The notes beneath the pieces are model-generated. The model saw only the letters and a list, made by a program, of their open reading frames with translations, did no database searches and was not told the DNA's origin. 64,000 nucleotides of DNA from NCBI RefSeq assembly GCF_000375585.1, contig NZ_AQWP01000017.1, forward strand, positions 34,272-98,271, written 5' to 3'. Shown in pieces: positions 9,915-16,621 of this stretch. The first letter of the stretch is position 1; each line of letters opens with the position of its first letter. The translations under genes and the position numbers were made by a program. Source of the DNA: Sinorhizobium meliloti 4H41. GTDB taxonomy: Bacteria > Pseudomonadota > Alphaproteobacteria > Rhizobiales > Rhizobiaceae.

Positions 9915-10027
9915 CAGGAAAGGGCCCCGCCCGGGGCGGCGGGGCCCAGTATTTTGTTCGTTATTATTGAGGAGCGCGTGGATCCGTAGGGGCTTTGCGG
10001 AGAGGGAACTTGATTCCACGCGGTCCG
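9915..10027 (-). ncRNA. Candidate stress-induced small RNA
   Basis: A GGAAC-N18-TT promoter at 10059-10035 points to a start near 10027, and a strong hairpin with a short T-run ends near 9918, giving a transcript of about 110 nt. No convincing coding frame starts in it with a ribosome binding site. The middle is unpaired and AT-rich, with CUCCUCAAUAAUAACGAA; CUCCUC is complementary to Shine-Dalgarno sequences, as in several rhizobial regulatory RNAs. The RNA itself is a prediction. Confidence 0.35.
9922..9950. terminator. Strong bidirectional terminator hairpin
   Basis: Positions 9922-9931 and 9938-9947 pair as a 10-bp all-GC stem with a six-base loop. It is followed by AGTATTTTG on the plus strand and TTTCC on the minus strand. 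It can end the dehydrogenase operon and the minus-strand transcript that starts near 10027. Confidence 0.75.
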
Positions 10028-10034
10028 ACTATCA

Positions 10035-10059
10035 AACCGTGCAGCGATGCGTTTGTTCC
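10035..10059 (-). promoter_or_regulatory. EcfG-type promoter facing the candidate sRNA
   Basis: On the minus strand GGAAC (10059-10055), 18 bases, then TT (10036-10035) in the context GGTTTGAT. No recognised gene follows within 240 bases on this strand except the predicted short transcript. Confidence 0.5.
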
Positions 10060-10192
10060 CTTCGCACCGGATAATGTTGTCGCGTCCGCATTTTCCCGGA
10101 CGATACCGCCGACGAGGGCAAGCGATGGCGGCGAATGAATCGTTAACCATCTAGCCGATAGAGGTGGCTGGTGATGAACGTGGGGTGATTCG

Positions 10193-10495
10193 ATGGCAGC
10201 TGAGTTTGGTGAACGAGCCATGGTCCGGGGCGGCGAAGTGGTCGCGTTTCCTTTGGCGGCACGCGCAGGCGATGTCGAGCGCTGCGCACGCGAACTCGAT
10301 CTGATACACGGGCCCGCTGCCGTCCACTACTGGAAGAGCGAGTGCCGAAAGCTCGCCGAGCAGCTTTCCGCACTGGGTCTACGGGAGGACGATATACGAA
10401 ACGAGGTCCTCGCGTTCCAGGCGGAAGTCCAGATTGCTATCGCCGAACGCTATCAGGAGCCTGCGGCCCGGAACCGCTCCGACAGCCGCCCATGA
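10193..10495 (+). CDS. DUF6074 family protein
   Basis: A 100-residue soluble protein with VVAFPLAARAGDVERCARELD followed by HGPAAVHYWKSECRKLAEQL, the characteristic pattern of DUF6074, a small rhizobial family of unknown function. The predicted fold is mostly helical. The start at 10193 has GGGGTGATTCG upstream, a weak ribosome binding site. No GGAAC promoter was found before it. It is flanked by stress-type genes on the opposite strand, and its role is unknown. Confidence 0.75.
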   Translation: MAAEFGERAMVRGGEVVAFPLAARAGDVERCARELDLIHGPAAVHYWKSECRKLAEQLSALGLREDDIRNEVLAFQAEVQIAIAERYQEPAARNRSDSRP

Positions 10496-10524
10496 TGCCT
10501 CGATCTTTGTAACGCCGGATTAAA

Positions 10525-10785
10525 TCACCCGGTCCAGCTGTGTACGCTGAACTGCGCTTCCTCGGCGGCCTTGATGAAGGCGGCACGTGCGACATCGGGC
10601 TCGTCATCGCCGTCGATCACGCGCTCGCATGCTGCAAAGGCCTCGCGCTTTGCGTCTCCGTCGGCAACCGGCCAGTGATTTTTGAGGCAAAGAAAAGCGT
10701 CGCGGGTGCTCTGTACCCGTAAGACGCGGTTCTCACCGGCCTCGAGAATCACCGCCTCGCTCCAGAGGCGATCCTGCGTCAGCAT
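10525..10785 (-). CDS. DUF982 domain protein (copy 4)
   Basis: An 86-residue DUF982 protein (STRDAFLCLKNHWPVADGDA and ARAAFIKAAEEAQFSVHS), closest in pattern to copies 1 and 3 at 7-8 kb. Its ATG at 10785 overlaps the end of the CBS-domain gene by seven bases, so it is the last gene of the CBS operon. This places DUF982 proteins in two separate transcription units of the same island, both under GGAAC-type promoters. Function unknown. Confidence 0.85.
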   Translation of the reverse strand: MLTQDRLWSEAVILEAGENRVLRVQSTRDAFLCLKNHWPVADGDAKREAFAACERVIDGDDEPDVARAAFIKAAEEAQFSVHSWTG

Positions 10786-11255
10786 GTCGACATTCCTTCA
10801 AGTTGGTTATCGACGGGCGCGGGCCGGTTGATTCCCTCGAGAACGAGACCGCCGAGTTCCGGATTGACCCGGCTGATGTCCGCAAGAGCCACGATACCGG
10901 CCGCGTGTCGCTTCCCGTTGACGACGACGAGGCGCCGGATGCGCAGGTCGTGCATTTTCTGGGCGGCAAGCAGGAGGCTGTCGTCCTCCTCGCAGGATTC
11001 GGCAGCGACTGTCATGAACTCGAACACGGCCGTGGAACTGGACAGCCCCTGCGCGACAACGGAGGTAACGATATCCCGATCGGTGACGATCCCGAGGATC
11101 GTTCCGACACCCGGCGTTTCCACCGGCACCGCGCCCACCCCTGTCTCGGCCATGAGCCGGGCGACGGACTGCGCCGTATCGGTGGGAGAAACGGTGAAAA
11201 CCTGCCGAGACATTACGTCCCGCACACGGACCATCTTGTCCTCATGGCCGGCCAT
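10779..11255 (-). CDS. CBS-domain protein
   Basis: A 158-residue cytoplasmic protein consisting of a tandem CBS pair: MVRVRDVMSRQVFTVSPTDT opens the first and FEFMTVAAESCEEDDSLLLA the second, with GILGIVTDRDIV and RRLVVVNGKRHAAGIVALADI as the paired strands. CBS pairs bind adenine nucleotides and often act as energy sensors. The start at 11255 is preferred, with GGAGG about ten bases upstream; ATGs at 11273 and 11234 are alternatives. It is co-transcribed with DUF982 copy 4 and likely with the small frame upstream. Confidence 0.85.
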   Translation of the reverse strand: MAGHEDKMVRVRDVMSRQVFTVSPTDTAQSVARLMAETGVGAVPVETPGVGTILGIVTDRDIVTSVVAQGLSSSTAVFEFMTVAAESCEEDDSLLLAAQKMHDLRIRRLVVVNGKRHAAGIVALADISRVNPELGGLVLEGINRPAPVDNQLEGMSTC

Positions 11256-11445
11256 CGATGAGGCTCCTCCCATTGATCGAGGCCGGAACTGCCACCTCAT
11301 CTGCGGTCGACTTCTTTGGAGTGAGGTCGACACGGTAAGGGCCAATGACCTGAGGTTGCCAGGTATTCCGCCCGGATTTCTTCGGATTTGGATTTTCAGG
11401 CGGCCGGGCAAAGTTCGGACGCTTCTGCTTCAGTCGAACGCGCAC
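11242..11445 (-). CDS. Possible small basic protein (67 aa)
   Basis: This frame starts with GTG at 11445, has GGGAG six bases upstream, and lies 58 bases after a GGAAC-N18-TT promoter. The product is short and very basic at the start (VRVRLKQKRPNFARPPENPNP) and would overlap the CBS gene start by 14 bases. I do not recognise it. The promoter and ribosome binding site support it, but composition is proline-rich and could be non-coding leader. It may simply be the 5' leader of the CBS operon. Confidence 0.35.
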   Translation of the reverse strand: MRVRLKQKRPNFARPPENPNPKKSGRNTWQPQVIGPYRVDLTPKKSTADEVAVPASINGRSLIDGRP

Positions 11446-11502
11446 GATACGCTCCCTTCTCTTGCGTGGACATGCGGGGGCTGAAAACGCAGCCTTTCGA
11501 TT

Positions 11503-11527
11503 AACGCACGAAGGTAGAAGGGGTTCC
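11503..11527 (-). promoter_or_regulatory. EcfG-type promoter of the CBS/DUF982 operon
   Basis: On the minus strand GGAAC (11527-11523), 18 bases, TT (11504-11503) in the context GCGTTAA, which matches the strict CGTT form of the consensus. It lies 58 bases before the GTG of the small frame and about 250 bases before the CBS start. Confidence 0.6.
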
Positions 11528-11551
11528 GGTTTAATTGCCCCGGCAGGCGTC

Positions 11552-11815
11552 TCAAGGCGGCTCAGGGTCCAGATCCGTCCGGTCCCTCGCATCCTGCAGG
11601 ATGGAAGCGATTTCCGACGTCATCGCGTTCTGCCTGGCAAAGGCTTCCGAGGGTACGACGCCGGGATCTTCCTCATGATCCTGAACGATCGGGACCTCTT
11701 CCAGGGCGCGGTTGACTTCCGCCCAGACGTCCTTGTGGCGGTAAAGCGCGGATAGAACGGCAACGAGGATTTCTCTGTGCGCCGCCAGGCGAAACTCGAT
11801 GCTTTGATTTTCCAT
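11552..11815 (-). CDS. Hypothetical protein (87 aa)
   Basis: An acidic, mostly helical small protein: an N-terminal stretch MENQSIEFRLAAHREILVAV, then HKDVWAEVNRALEEVP and AFARQNAMTSEIASILQDAR. GAGG lies seven bases before the ATG at 11815, which supports translation. I do not recognise a family; similar short acidic proteins are common in rhizobial stress islands. It covers the GGAAC box of the following unit with its 3' end region upstream, but no match to that consensus precedes it. Confidence 0.6.
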   Translation of the reverse strand: MENQSIEFRLAAHREILVAVLSALYRHKDVWAEVNRALEEVPIVQDHEEDPGVVPSEAFARQNAMTSEIASILQDARDRTDLDPEPP

Positions 11816-11947
11816 CTATCGCCCTCAACGGCTTGCGTGGCGGCGCATACCGCCACGCTCGTGATTCAGGGACAGGAGCCGCACGAAGCAGACTTGCGCA
11901 TGCATGCTGCGCACCTCCAGCGCCGCGTCTCCGTCAGAGGCGCAATG

Positions 11948-12229
11948 CTACTCCAAGACTTCCACGACCGTGTGCGTCTTCGGATTTACCACGACGCGCT
12001 TTTCGTTGACGATCGCATAGGCAAAATCGGGCTGGTCCGGGATCGTGTGGATCTCCACTGTTTCCGGAATCGGTTGCCCGACGACAATCTCGCCTTCATA
12101 GGTGATAGAAGGCGTGTTCTGCTCCATCACATAGGTTCTCACTTCGCCCGGCAGGACGACTGTCGTCTGCGCGACGGCCGATGAACCGATCAAAAGCAGT
12201 GCGGCAGTCATAGATGCAAATCTCTTCAT
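11948..12229 (-). CDS. DUF1236 exported protein
   Basis: A 93-residue protein with a clear signal peptide (MKRFASMTAALLLIGSSAVA) and one DUF1236 unit (PIPETVEIHTIPDQPDFAYA and VNEKRVVVNPKTHTVVEVLE). DUF1236 proteins are periplasmic, widespread in Rhizobiales and of unknown function; many are stress-responsive. A GGAAC-N18-TT promoter ends 43 bases upstream of the ATG. It is divergent from the sigma-factor gene, and both face outward from the same 230-base region with similar promoters, suggesting coordinate activation. Confidence 0.85.
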   Translation of the reverse strand: MKRFASMTAALLLIGSSAVAQTTVVLPGEVRTYVMEQNTPSITYEGEIVVGQPIPETVEIHTIPDQPDFAYAIVNEKRVVVNPKTHTVVEVLE

Positions 12230-12271
12230 GGCGTTCTCCTTCCACTCAACTGAATGTCCCTAGACCACTCA

Positions 12272-12296
12272 AACTGGTAATGTCGCTTTTGGTTCC
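12272..12296 (-). promoter_or_regulatory. EcfG-type promoter of the DUF1236 gene
   Basis: On the minus strand GGAAC (12296-12292), 18 bases, TT (12273-12272) in the context CAGTTTG. The -35 region reads GGAACCAAAA, nearly identical to that of the divergent sigma-factor promoter 90 bases away. Confidence 0.65.
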
Positions 12297-12386
12297 CGTG
12301 GTCGAGCGGTGGAGATCTCTCCCGGTGTACGGCCGCGCGATCAGATGCCGCATTGAGCGTGTCGGGGAAATATCCCCCGGCTCTCA

Positions 12387-12411
12387 GGAACCAAAGGGCC
12401 GGAAAGGCATT
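12387..12411 (+). promoter_or_regulatory. EcfG-type promoter of the sigma-factor gene (autoregulation)
   Basis: GGAAC at 12387-12391, 18 bases, TT at 12410-12411. The -35 reads GGAACCAAAG. It lies 51 bases before the ATG of the EcfG-type sigma gene, so the sigma factor or a paralogue probably activates its own gene. Confidence 0.6.
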
Positions 12412-12461
12412 TCCCAACGTCACCTAGAGAAATCTTCATAGGCAGAAGGGCAATATTCGAC

Positions 12462-12983
12462 ATGCCTGCTATCGGCGGTCACGCATCGCAACAATCACCG
12501 CTGCTTGAGGAGCAAGTCGTCGATCTGATTCCCGCTCTGCGGGCGTTCGCTCGAACGTTCACGTCAGCGTCGTTCGAGGCCGACGACCTCGTTCAGGAGA
12601 CATTGTTCCGGGCGTTGAGAAGCATCGAGCAGTTCGAGCCCGGTACGAGCCTCAAGTCCTGGCTGTTCACGATCATGCGAAATGCATTTCGTACCCAGTA
12701 CAAGATCCGCACGCGGGAAAGCCCGGGGAGCACCAATTGCGCCGAATTGCCGATTCCAACGGCGCCGTCGCAGGAGTGGTCCGTCCTCAACGGCGAGCTG
12801 CGCAGCGCGCTTGGGGCTCTTTCACCGGAGCACCGCGAGGTCCTCGTTCTCGTTGCCGGATTCGGCATGAGCTATAAGGAAGCCGCTGACATATGTGACT
12901 GCGCGATCGGTACGATCAAGAGCCGGCTCAGCCGGGCACGTGACGAACTGACGGCGCAAATGCACGGCAATCCGCTGAACTGA
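12462..12983 (+). CDS. EcfG-type ECF RNA polymerase sigma factor (RpoE5-like)
   Basis: A 173-residue ECF sigma factor. Region 2 (about residues 20-85) includes ALRAFARTF, ADDLVQETLFRALRSIEQF and LKSWLFTIMRNAF; region 4 (about 115-165) has LSPEHREVLVLVAGFGMSYKEAADICDCAIGTIKSRLSRAR. The pattern is that of the EcfG (ECF15) group, which directs the alphaproteobacterial general stress response from GGAAC promoters. In S. meliloti a pSymB paralogue of this kind is called RpoE5; equivalence is likely but unproven. A GGAAC promoter precedes it, and a small gene convergent with it may encode its anti-sigma factor. No PhyR is nearby. Confidence 0.9.
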   Translation: MPAIGGHASQQSPLLEEQVVDLIPALRAFARTFTSASFEADDLVQETLFRALRSIEQFEPGTSLKSWLFTIMRNAFRTQYKIRTRESPGSTNCAELPIPTAPSQEWSVLNGELRSALGALSPEHREVLVLVAGFGMSYKEAADICDCAIGTIKSRLSRARDELTAQMHGNPLN

Positions 12984-13021
12984 GCGGACGAGCGGCTCAA
13001 CGAGAGCAAACCGGCTTCCGG

Positions 13022-13180
13022 TCAGCGCTTCCGCTCGTCAAGGGCCTTTTGCAACTCCCGCGCCAGCTCGAGAAGTCGCTCCGGGACTGCTTCCTTGCGC
13101 ATCTTCTGGACGAGCGACGCAATCCGCTCATCAACGGCTTTTTCCGCGTCCGCATCCGCGGAAACCCTGCTATCGTCCAT
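13022..13180 (-). CDS. Possible NepR-like anti-sigma factor (52 aa)
   Basis: A short frame of 52 residues starts with ATG at 13180, with AAGGA seven bases upstream, and ends at 13022, convergent with the EcfG sigma gene and 38 bases from its end. The product ends in KEAVPERLLELARELQKAL, resembling the NepR core (helix, V-P-D/E-R-F/L, leucine-rich helix), preceded by the amphipathic IASLVQKMR. NepR proteins bind EcfG sigma factors and are removed by PhyR. It is shorter than typical NepR. Location next to the sigma gene is the main support; function is inference. Confidence 0.5.
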   Translation of the reverse strand: MDDSRVSADADAEKAVDERIASLVQKMRKEAVPERLLELARELQKALDERKR

Positions 13181-13393
13181 TCGCCCGTCCTTAACCACGA
13201 CCCGGATCCTGCTACAGAATATTGTTCCCGCTCGGCGCTGTACATCATCAAAACGGCGGGCGTGAAAGGGCTACAGCCATGGTGAGCTGAAACATTCTTC
13301 CGACCGTGAGGGCAAACCGGGAACTTTATACCTCGGCCCGAATACCGTTTACCGACGCGTTCCGCAAGCGCAATGCGCTTTCAGCATGCGCGG

Positions 13394-13582
13394 TTACTTG
13401 TCCGAGACGTGTTCCTTCTTTCCCTTGCGCTTGGTCGATGCCATTTCCTCGAGTTCCTTCTCGGTCATTGACTCTTCCATGCCCCTGGAGGCGCCCTTGA
13501 GTTCGCTCTTCTTCTTTTCGCCTCGTTTGGCGGCAAGGGCCGCGCCGGCAGCCTTCTGCTGCGCCTTCGATTTTGCAGGCAT
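13394..13582 (-). CDS. DUF3008 family small basic protein
   Basis: A 62-residue lysine-rich protein beginning MPAKSKAQQKAAGAALAAKR, the diagnostic start of DUF3008, with a conserved helical second half (MEESMTEKELEEMASTKR). Members are abundant stress-associated proteins of unknown function, perhaps nucleic-acid binding given their charge. The ATG at 13582 is chosen by family alignment and a GGAG-type site upstream. A GGAAC-N18-TT promoter lies 74 bases upstream, consistent with general-stress control. Confidence 0.85.
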   Translation of the reverse strand: MPAKSKAQQKAAGAALAAKRGEKKKSELKGASRGMEESMTEKELEEMASTKRKGKKEHVSDK

Positions 13583-13655
13583 GGCTCCTTTCTCCTTTCG
13601 GTGCATGGCACTCACCGCAATGCACGGAGTTCGCTCCCGCACGCGTCGCTGCCGG

Positions 13656-13680
13656 AACCGGCGAGACTCGATTATGTTCC
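13656..13680 (-). promoter_or_regulatory. EcfG-type promoter of the DUF3008 gene
   Basis: On the minus strand GGAAC (13680-13676), 18 bases, TT (13657-13656) in the context CGGTTCC. It is 74 bases before the ATG at 13582. Confidence 0.6.
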
Positions 13681-13784
13681 GCCGCTCGAGCCAGCTTTAC
13701 GGTTCAAGCGGAAACAATGACGGAAGCTCGGGGGTGCATGGCGGGACGGAAACGAAGGGGCTTTCCGACCCTCTCTCCTTCGCT

Positions 13785-15125
13785 CTATTCGTTGTCGATC
13801 TCGAGCTTCTTGCTGAAGACCAGCGCGAGGACCGTGCAAAGAGCGCCGGAGAGAAGATAGTAGCCCGCGAAGGCGAGCCCGAAGCGGCTGGTCAGCCCTA
13901 GTGCCACCAGCGGCGCAAAGCCTGCGCCGATCAACCAGGACAGGTCCGAGGTGAGCGCCGCCCCCGTATAGCGGTACGCCTTGCCGAAGCGCGACGCGAC
14001 GGCTCCGGCGGCTTGGCCGAAGGAGAGGCCGAGGATCGTGAAACCGACGATCACGAAGACGTCGCGACCGGTGGCGCCAGCCTGGAGCAGCATCGGGGCG
14101 ACGAAGCTGAAAATCGCGATCAGGACCGCACAAATTCCGAGGTGATTGCGCCGGCCGATGCGATCGGCAATCAGCCCGGAAGCGACGATGGCGAGGATGC
14201 CGCAGACCGCGCCGAGGAACTGCACCATCAGGAACGAACTTGCGCCGTGATCCGTGTAGATTTCCACCCAGCTGAGCGGAAATACGGTCACCAGATGGAA
14301 GAGAGCGAAGCTTGCAAGCGGGACGAAGGCGCCGATGAGGACGTTGCCTCCATTTGCCCTGAGCACTTCCGTGACCCGGGCCGCCTGAAGCTCGTGCATG
14401 TCGAGCAGCGTTCCGAATTCCTTCGTCATGACGAGCCGCAGGCGCGTGAACAGCGCGACGACATTGATCGCAAAGGCTACGAAGAACGGGTAGCGCCAAC
14501 CCCAGGCGAGGAAGTCCGCCTCGGAAATCGAAAGGAGAAAATAGGCGAAGAGGGCGCTGGCGAGCATGAAGCCAAGGGGCGCGCCGAGCTGCGGAATCAT
14601 CGCGTACCAGCCGCGATGGTGCTGCGGCGCGTTCAGAGCGAGAAGCGAGGCGAGCCCGTCCCAGGCGCCGCCAAGCGCAAATCCCTGACCGAGGCGAAAG
14701 ACGGCAAGCAGCGCGATGGACCAGGCGCCGAGCGTCTCATAGCCCGGCAGGAAGGCGATCGAGGCCGTCGAGCCGCCGAGGAGGAAAAGCGCGATCGTCA
14801 GCTTGACGCCTCGGCCGTAAGTGCGGTCGATGGCCATGAAGACCAGCGAACCGACCGGCCTTGCAACGAAGGCAAGTGAAAAAATCGCGAAGGAGTAGAG
14901 CGTCGCCGTCAACCGATCCGGGGCGAAAGGAAAGAAGAGCTGCGGAAAGACGACCACCGAGGCGATGCCATAGACGAAGAAGTCGAAGAATTCCGCTGCC
15001 CGGCCGATAACCACGCCGATGGCGATATTGCCGGCAGATACGGAGGTGTCGTCGTGAATGCGCCGCGCGTCGCGCTCCATCGAAGAAGACGACGGTCCCA
15101 GGGACTGTTGCATTGCACTGCTCAT
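13785..15125 (-). CDS. MFS transporter, metabolite:H+ symporter type
   Basis: A 446-residue carrier with about twelve membrane segments. The N-terminal GRAAEFFDFFVYGIASVVVF and the loop RPVGSLVFMAIDRTYGRGVKL are the signatures of the metabolite:H+ symporter branch, whose members import organic acids, osmolytes or aromatic acids. GGGAGG lies seven bases before the ATG at 15125. It is divergent from the cyo operon and not obviously linked to it. Substrate cannot be predicted. Confidence 0.88.
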   Translation of the reverse strand: MSSAMQQSLGPSSSSMERDARRIHDDTSVSAGNIAIGVVIGRAAEFFDFFVYGIASVVVFPQLFFPFAPDRLTATLYSFAIFSLAFVARPVGSLVFMAIDRTYGRGVKLTIALFLLGGSTASIAFLPGYETLGAWSIALLAVFRLGQGFALGGAWDGLASLLALNAPQHHRGWYAMIPQLGAPLGFMLASALFAYFLLSISEADFLAWGWRYPFFVAFAINVVALFTRLRLVMTKEFGTLLDMHELQAARVTEVLRANGGNVLIGAFVPLASFALFHLVTVFPLSWVEIYTDHGASSFLMVQFLGAVCGILAIVASGLIADRIGRRNHLGICAVLIAIFSFVAPMLLQAGATGRDVFVIVGFTILGLSFGQAAGAVASRFGKAYRYTGAALTSDLSWLIGAGFAPLVALGLTSRFGLAFAGYYLLSGALCTVLALVFSKKLEIDNE

Positions 15126-15423
15126 TAAACGCCTCCCGCGCTCGCACGGGGGCTAGGAACATGCGGTGTTCCGCCGCACCCGCTCGTACTCTCAAGGTGA
15201 GAGCGCAAGGCCCCCTTGGAGGGATCTTGACCAATCAACCGCTCATATCAAGGGGAGAAACGCGAAATATTGCGTTTCACGTCCTCACTACCTGCAAGCG
15301 GCGGAAGATGCTGCGCCGCAAAACGACTGCGGCGGATTGCTGCAGTGCGACCATCGACCTCATACCTTTCCCATCCACTCTACTTTAGTCGCAGAGCCGT
15401 CGAAACAAATAGAGCTTCGAGCC

Positions 15424-16584
15424 GTGCCAGAACTGTTGAAGTTTTCCCGCCGCCTCGCCGTTTTGCCGCTGTTCTTCGTGATGGCGGGATGCGACATGGT
15501 GGTGATGTCGCCGTCCGGCGATATCGCTGCGCAGCAACGCGATCTGATCGTCATATCGACGATCCTTATGCTGCTGATCATCGTCCCGGTCGTTTTCCTG
15601 ACGCTTTTCTTCGCCTGGCGGTATCGCCGGTCCAACACCAGCGCCACCTACGATCCGGAGTGGCACCACTCGACGGCGCTCGAGGTGGTGATCTGGTCGG
15701 CACCGCTTGCGATCATCATCGCGCTCGGGGCGATCACCTGGATCAGCACGCACAAGCTCGACCCCTATCGGCCGCTCGACCGGCTGGATGCGGAAAGGGC
15801 GATACCCGCGGACGCCAGACCGCTGACCGTCGAGGTCGTGGCGCTCGACTGGAAATGGCTGTTCTTCTATCCCGACCTCGGGGTCGCGACCGTCAACGAG
15901 CTCGCAGCCCCCGTCGACGTTCCGATCCACTTCAAGATCACCGCTTCCTCGGTGATGAACTCCTTCTATATTCCGGCCCTTGCCGGCCAGATCTATGCGA
16001 TGCCGGGCATGGAAACGAAGCTCCACGCGGTGATCAACAAGCCGGGCGAATACGAAGGCTTCTCGGCCAATTACAGTGGCGACGGCTTCTCCCACATGCG
16101 TTTCAAGTTCCACGGGCTCGACCGGCAGGGCTTCGACGATTGGGTGGCGCGGGTGAAGGCGCAGGGGACCGCGCTCAACCGCGACGCCTATCTGAAGCTC
16201 GAAAAGCCGAGCGAAAGGGAGCCGGTCCGCTATTACGCCGCGGTCGAGGACGGCTTGTATCGGGCAATCCTCAACCTATGCGTCGCACCCGGCAAGATGT
16301 GCATGGAGGAGATGATGCACATCGACATGATGGGGGGCGCCGGCAAGGAGAGCGCCGAGAACCGGAAAAAGCTGGAATACGACAACAGGCATTCCCTTGC
16401 GGAAGGAGCGCCGGCCGCAACGCACCCGGCAACGGGCACACCTGCGCGCAGCCAGCAGGAGCCGCAGGGCACCGGAGAAGAGGAGCCGATGCAGCACGAT
16501 ATGCCCATGGGGGGACACGAGGGACACTCGATGCCGGGCATGAACCATGAGAGCGATCCGGCACCGCCGCAGCTCAACCATTGA
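15424..16584 (+). CDS. cyoA: Cytochrome o ubiquinol oxidase subunit II
   Basis: About 386 residues from the GTG at 15424. A lipoprotein signal ends in FFVMAGC, followed by two membrane hairpin segments and the cupredoxin-like periplasmic domain ([20 protein letters not shown], then [12 protein letters not shown]), which lacks the CuA ligands, as in quinol oxidases. The protein is longer than E. coli CyoA because of a C-terminal tail of about 110 residues ending in a His/Met-rich segment ([17 protein letters not shown]). The start is uncertain; an open extension reaches 15166 but is not lipoprotein-like. First gene of cyoABCD. Confidence 0.9.
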   Translation: MPELLKFSRRLAVLPLFFVMAGCDMVVMSPSGDIAAQQRDLIVISTILMLLIIVPVVFLTLFFAWRYRRSNTSATYDPEWHHSTALEVVIWSAPLAIIIALGAITWISTHKLDPYRPLDRLDAERAIPADARPLTVEVVALDWKWLFFYPDLGVATVNELAAPVDVPIHFKITASSVMNSFYIPALAGQIYAMPGMETKLHAVINKPGEYEGFSANYSGDGFSHMRFKFHGLDRQGFDDWVARVKAQGTALNRDAYLKLEKPSEREPVRYYAAVEDGLYRAILNLCVAPGKMCMEEMMHIDMMGGAGKESAENRKKLEYDNRHSLAEGAPAATHPATGTPARSQQEPQGTGEEEPMQHDMPMGGHEGHSMPGMNHESDPAPPQLNH

Positions 16585-16621
16585 ACACGGCGCGTTGCGC
16601 CAACGATTGAACAGGTTTCCC

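Noticed and set aside
15226..15240. Possible FixK/FNR box upstream of cyoA
   Set aside because: TTGACCAATCAA has a half-site spacing shorter than the TTGAT-N4-ATCAA consensus.
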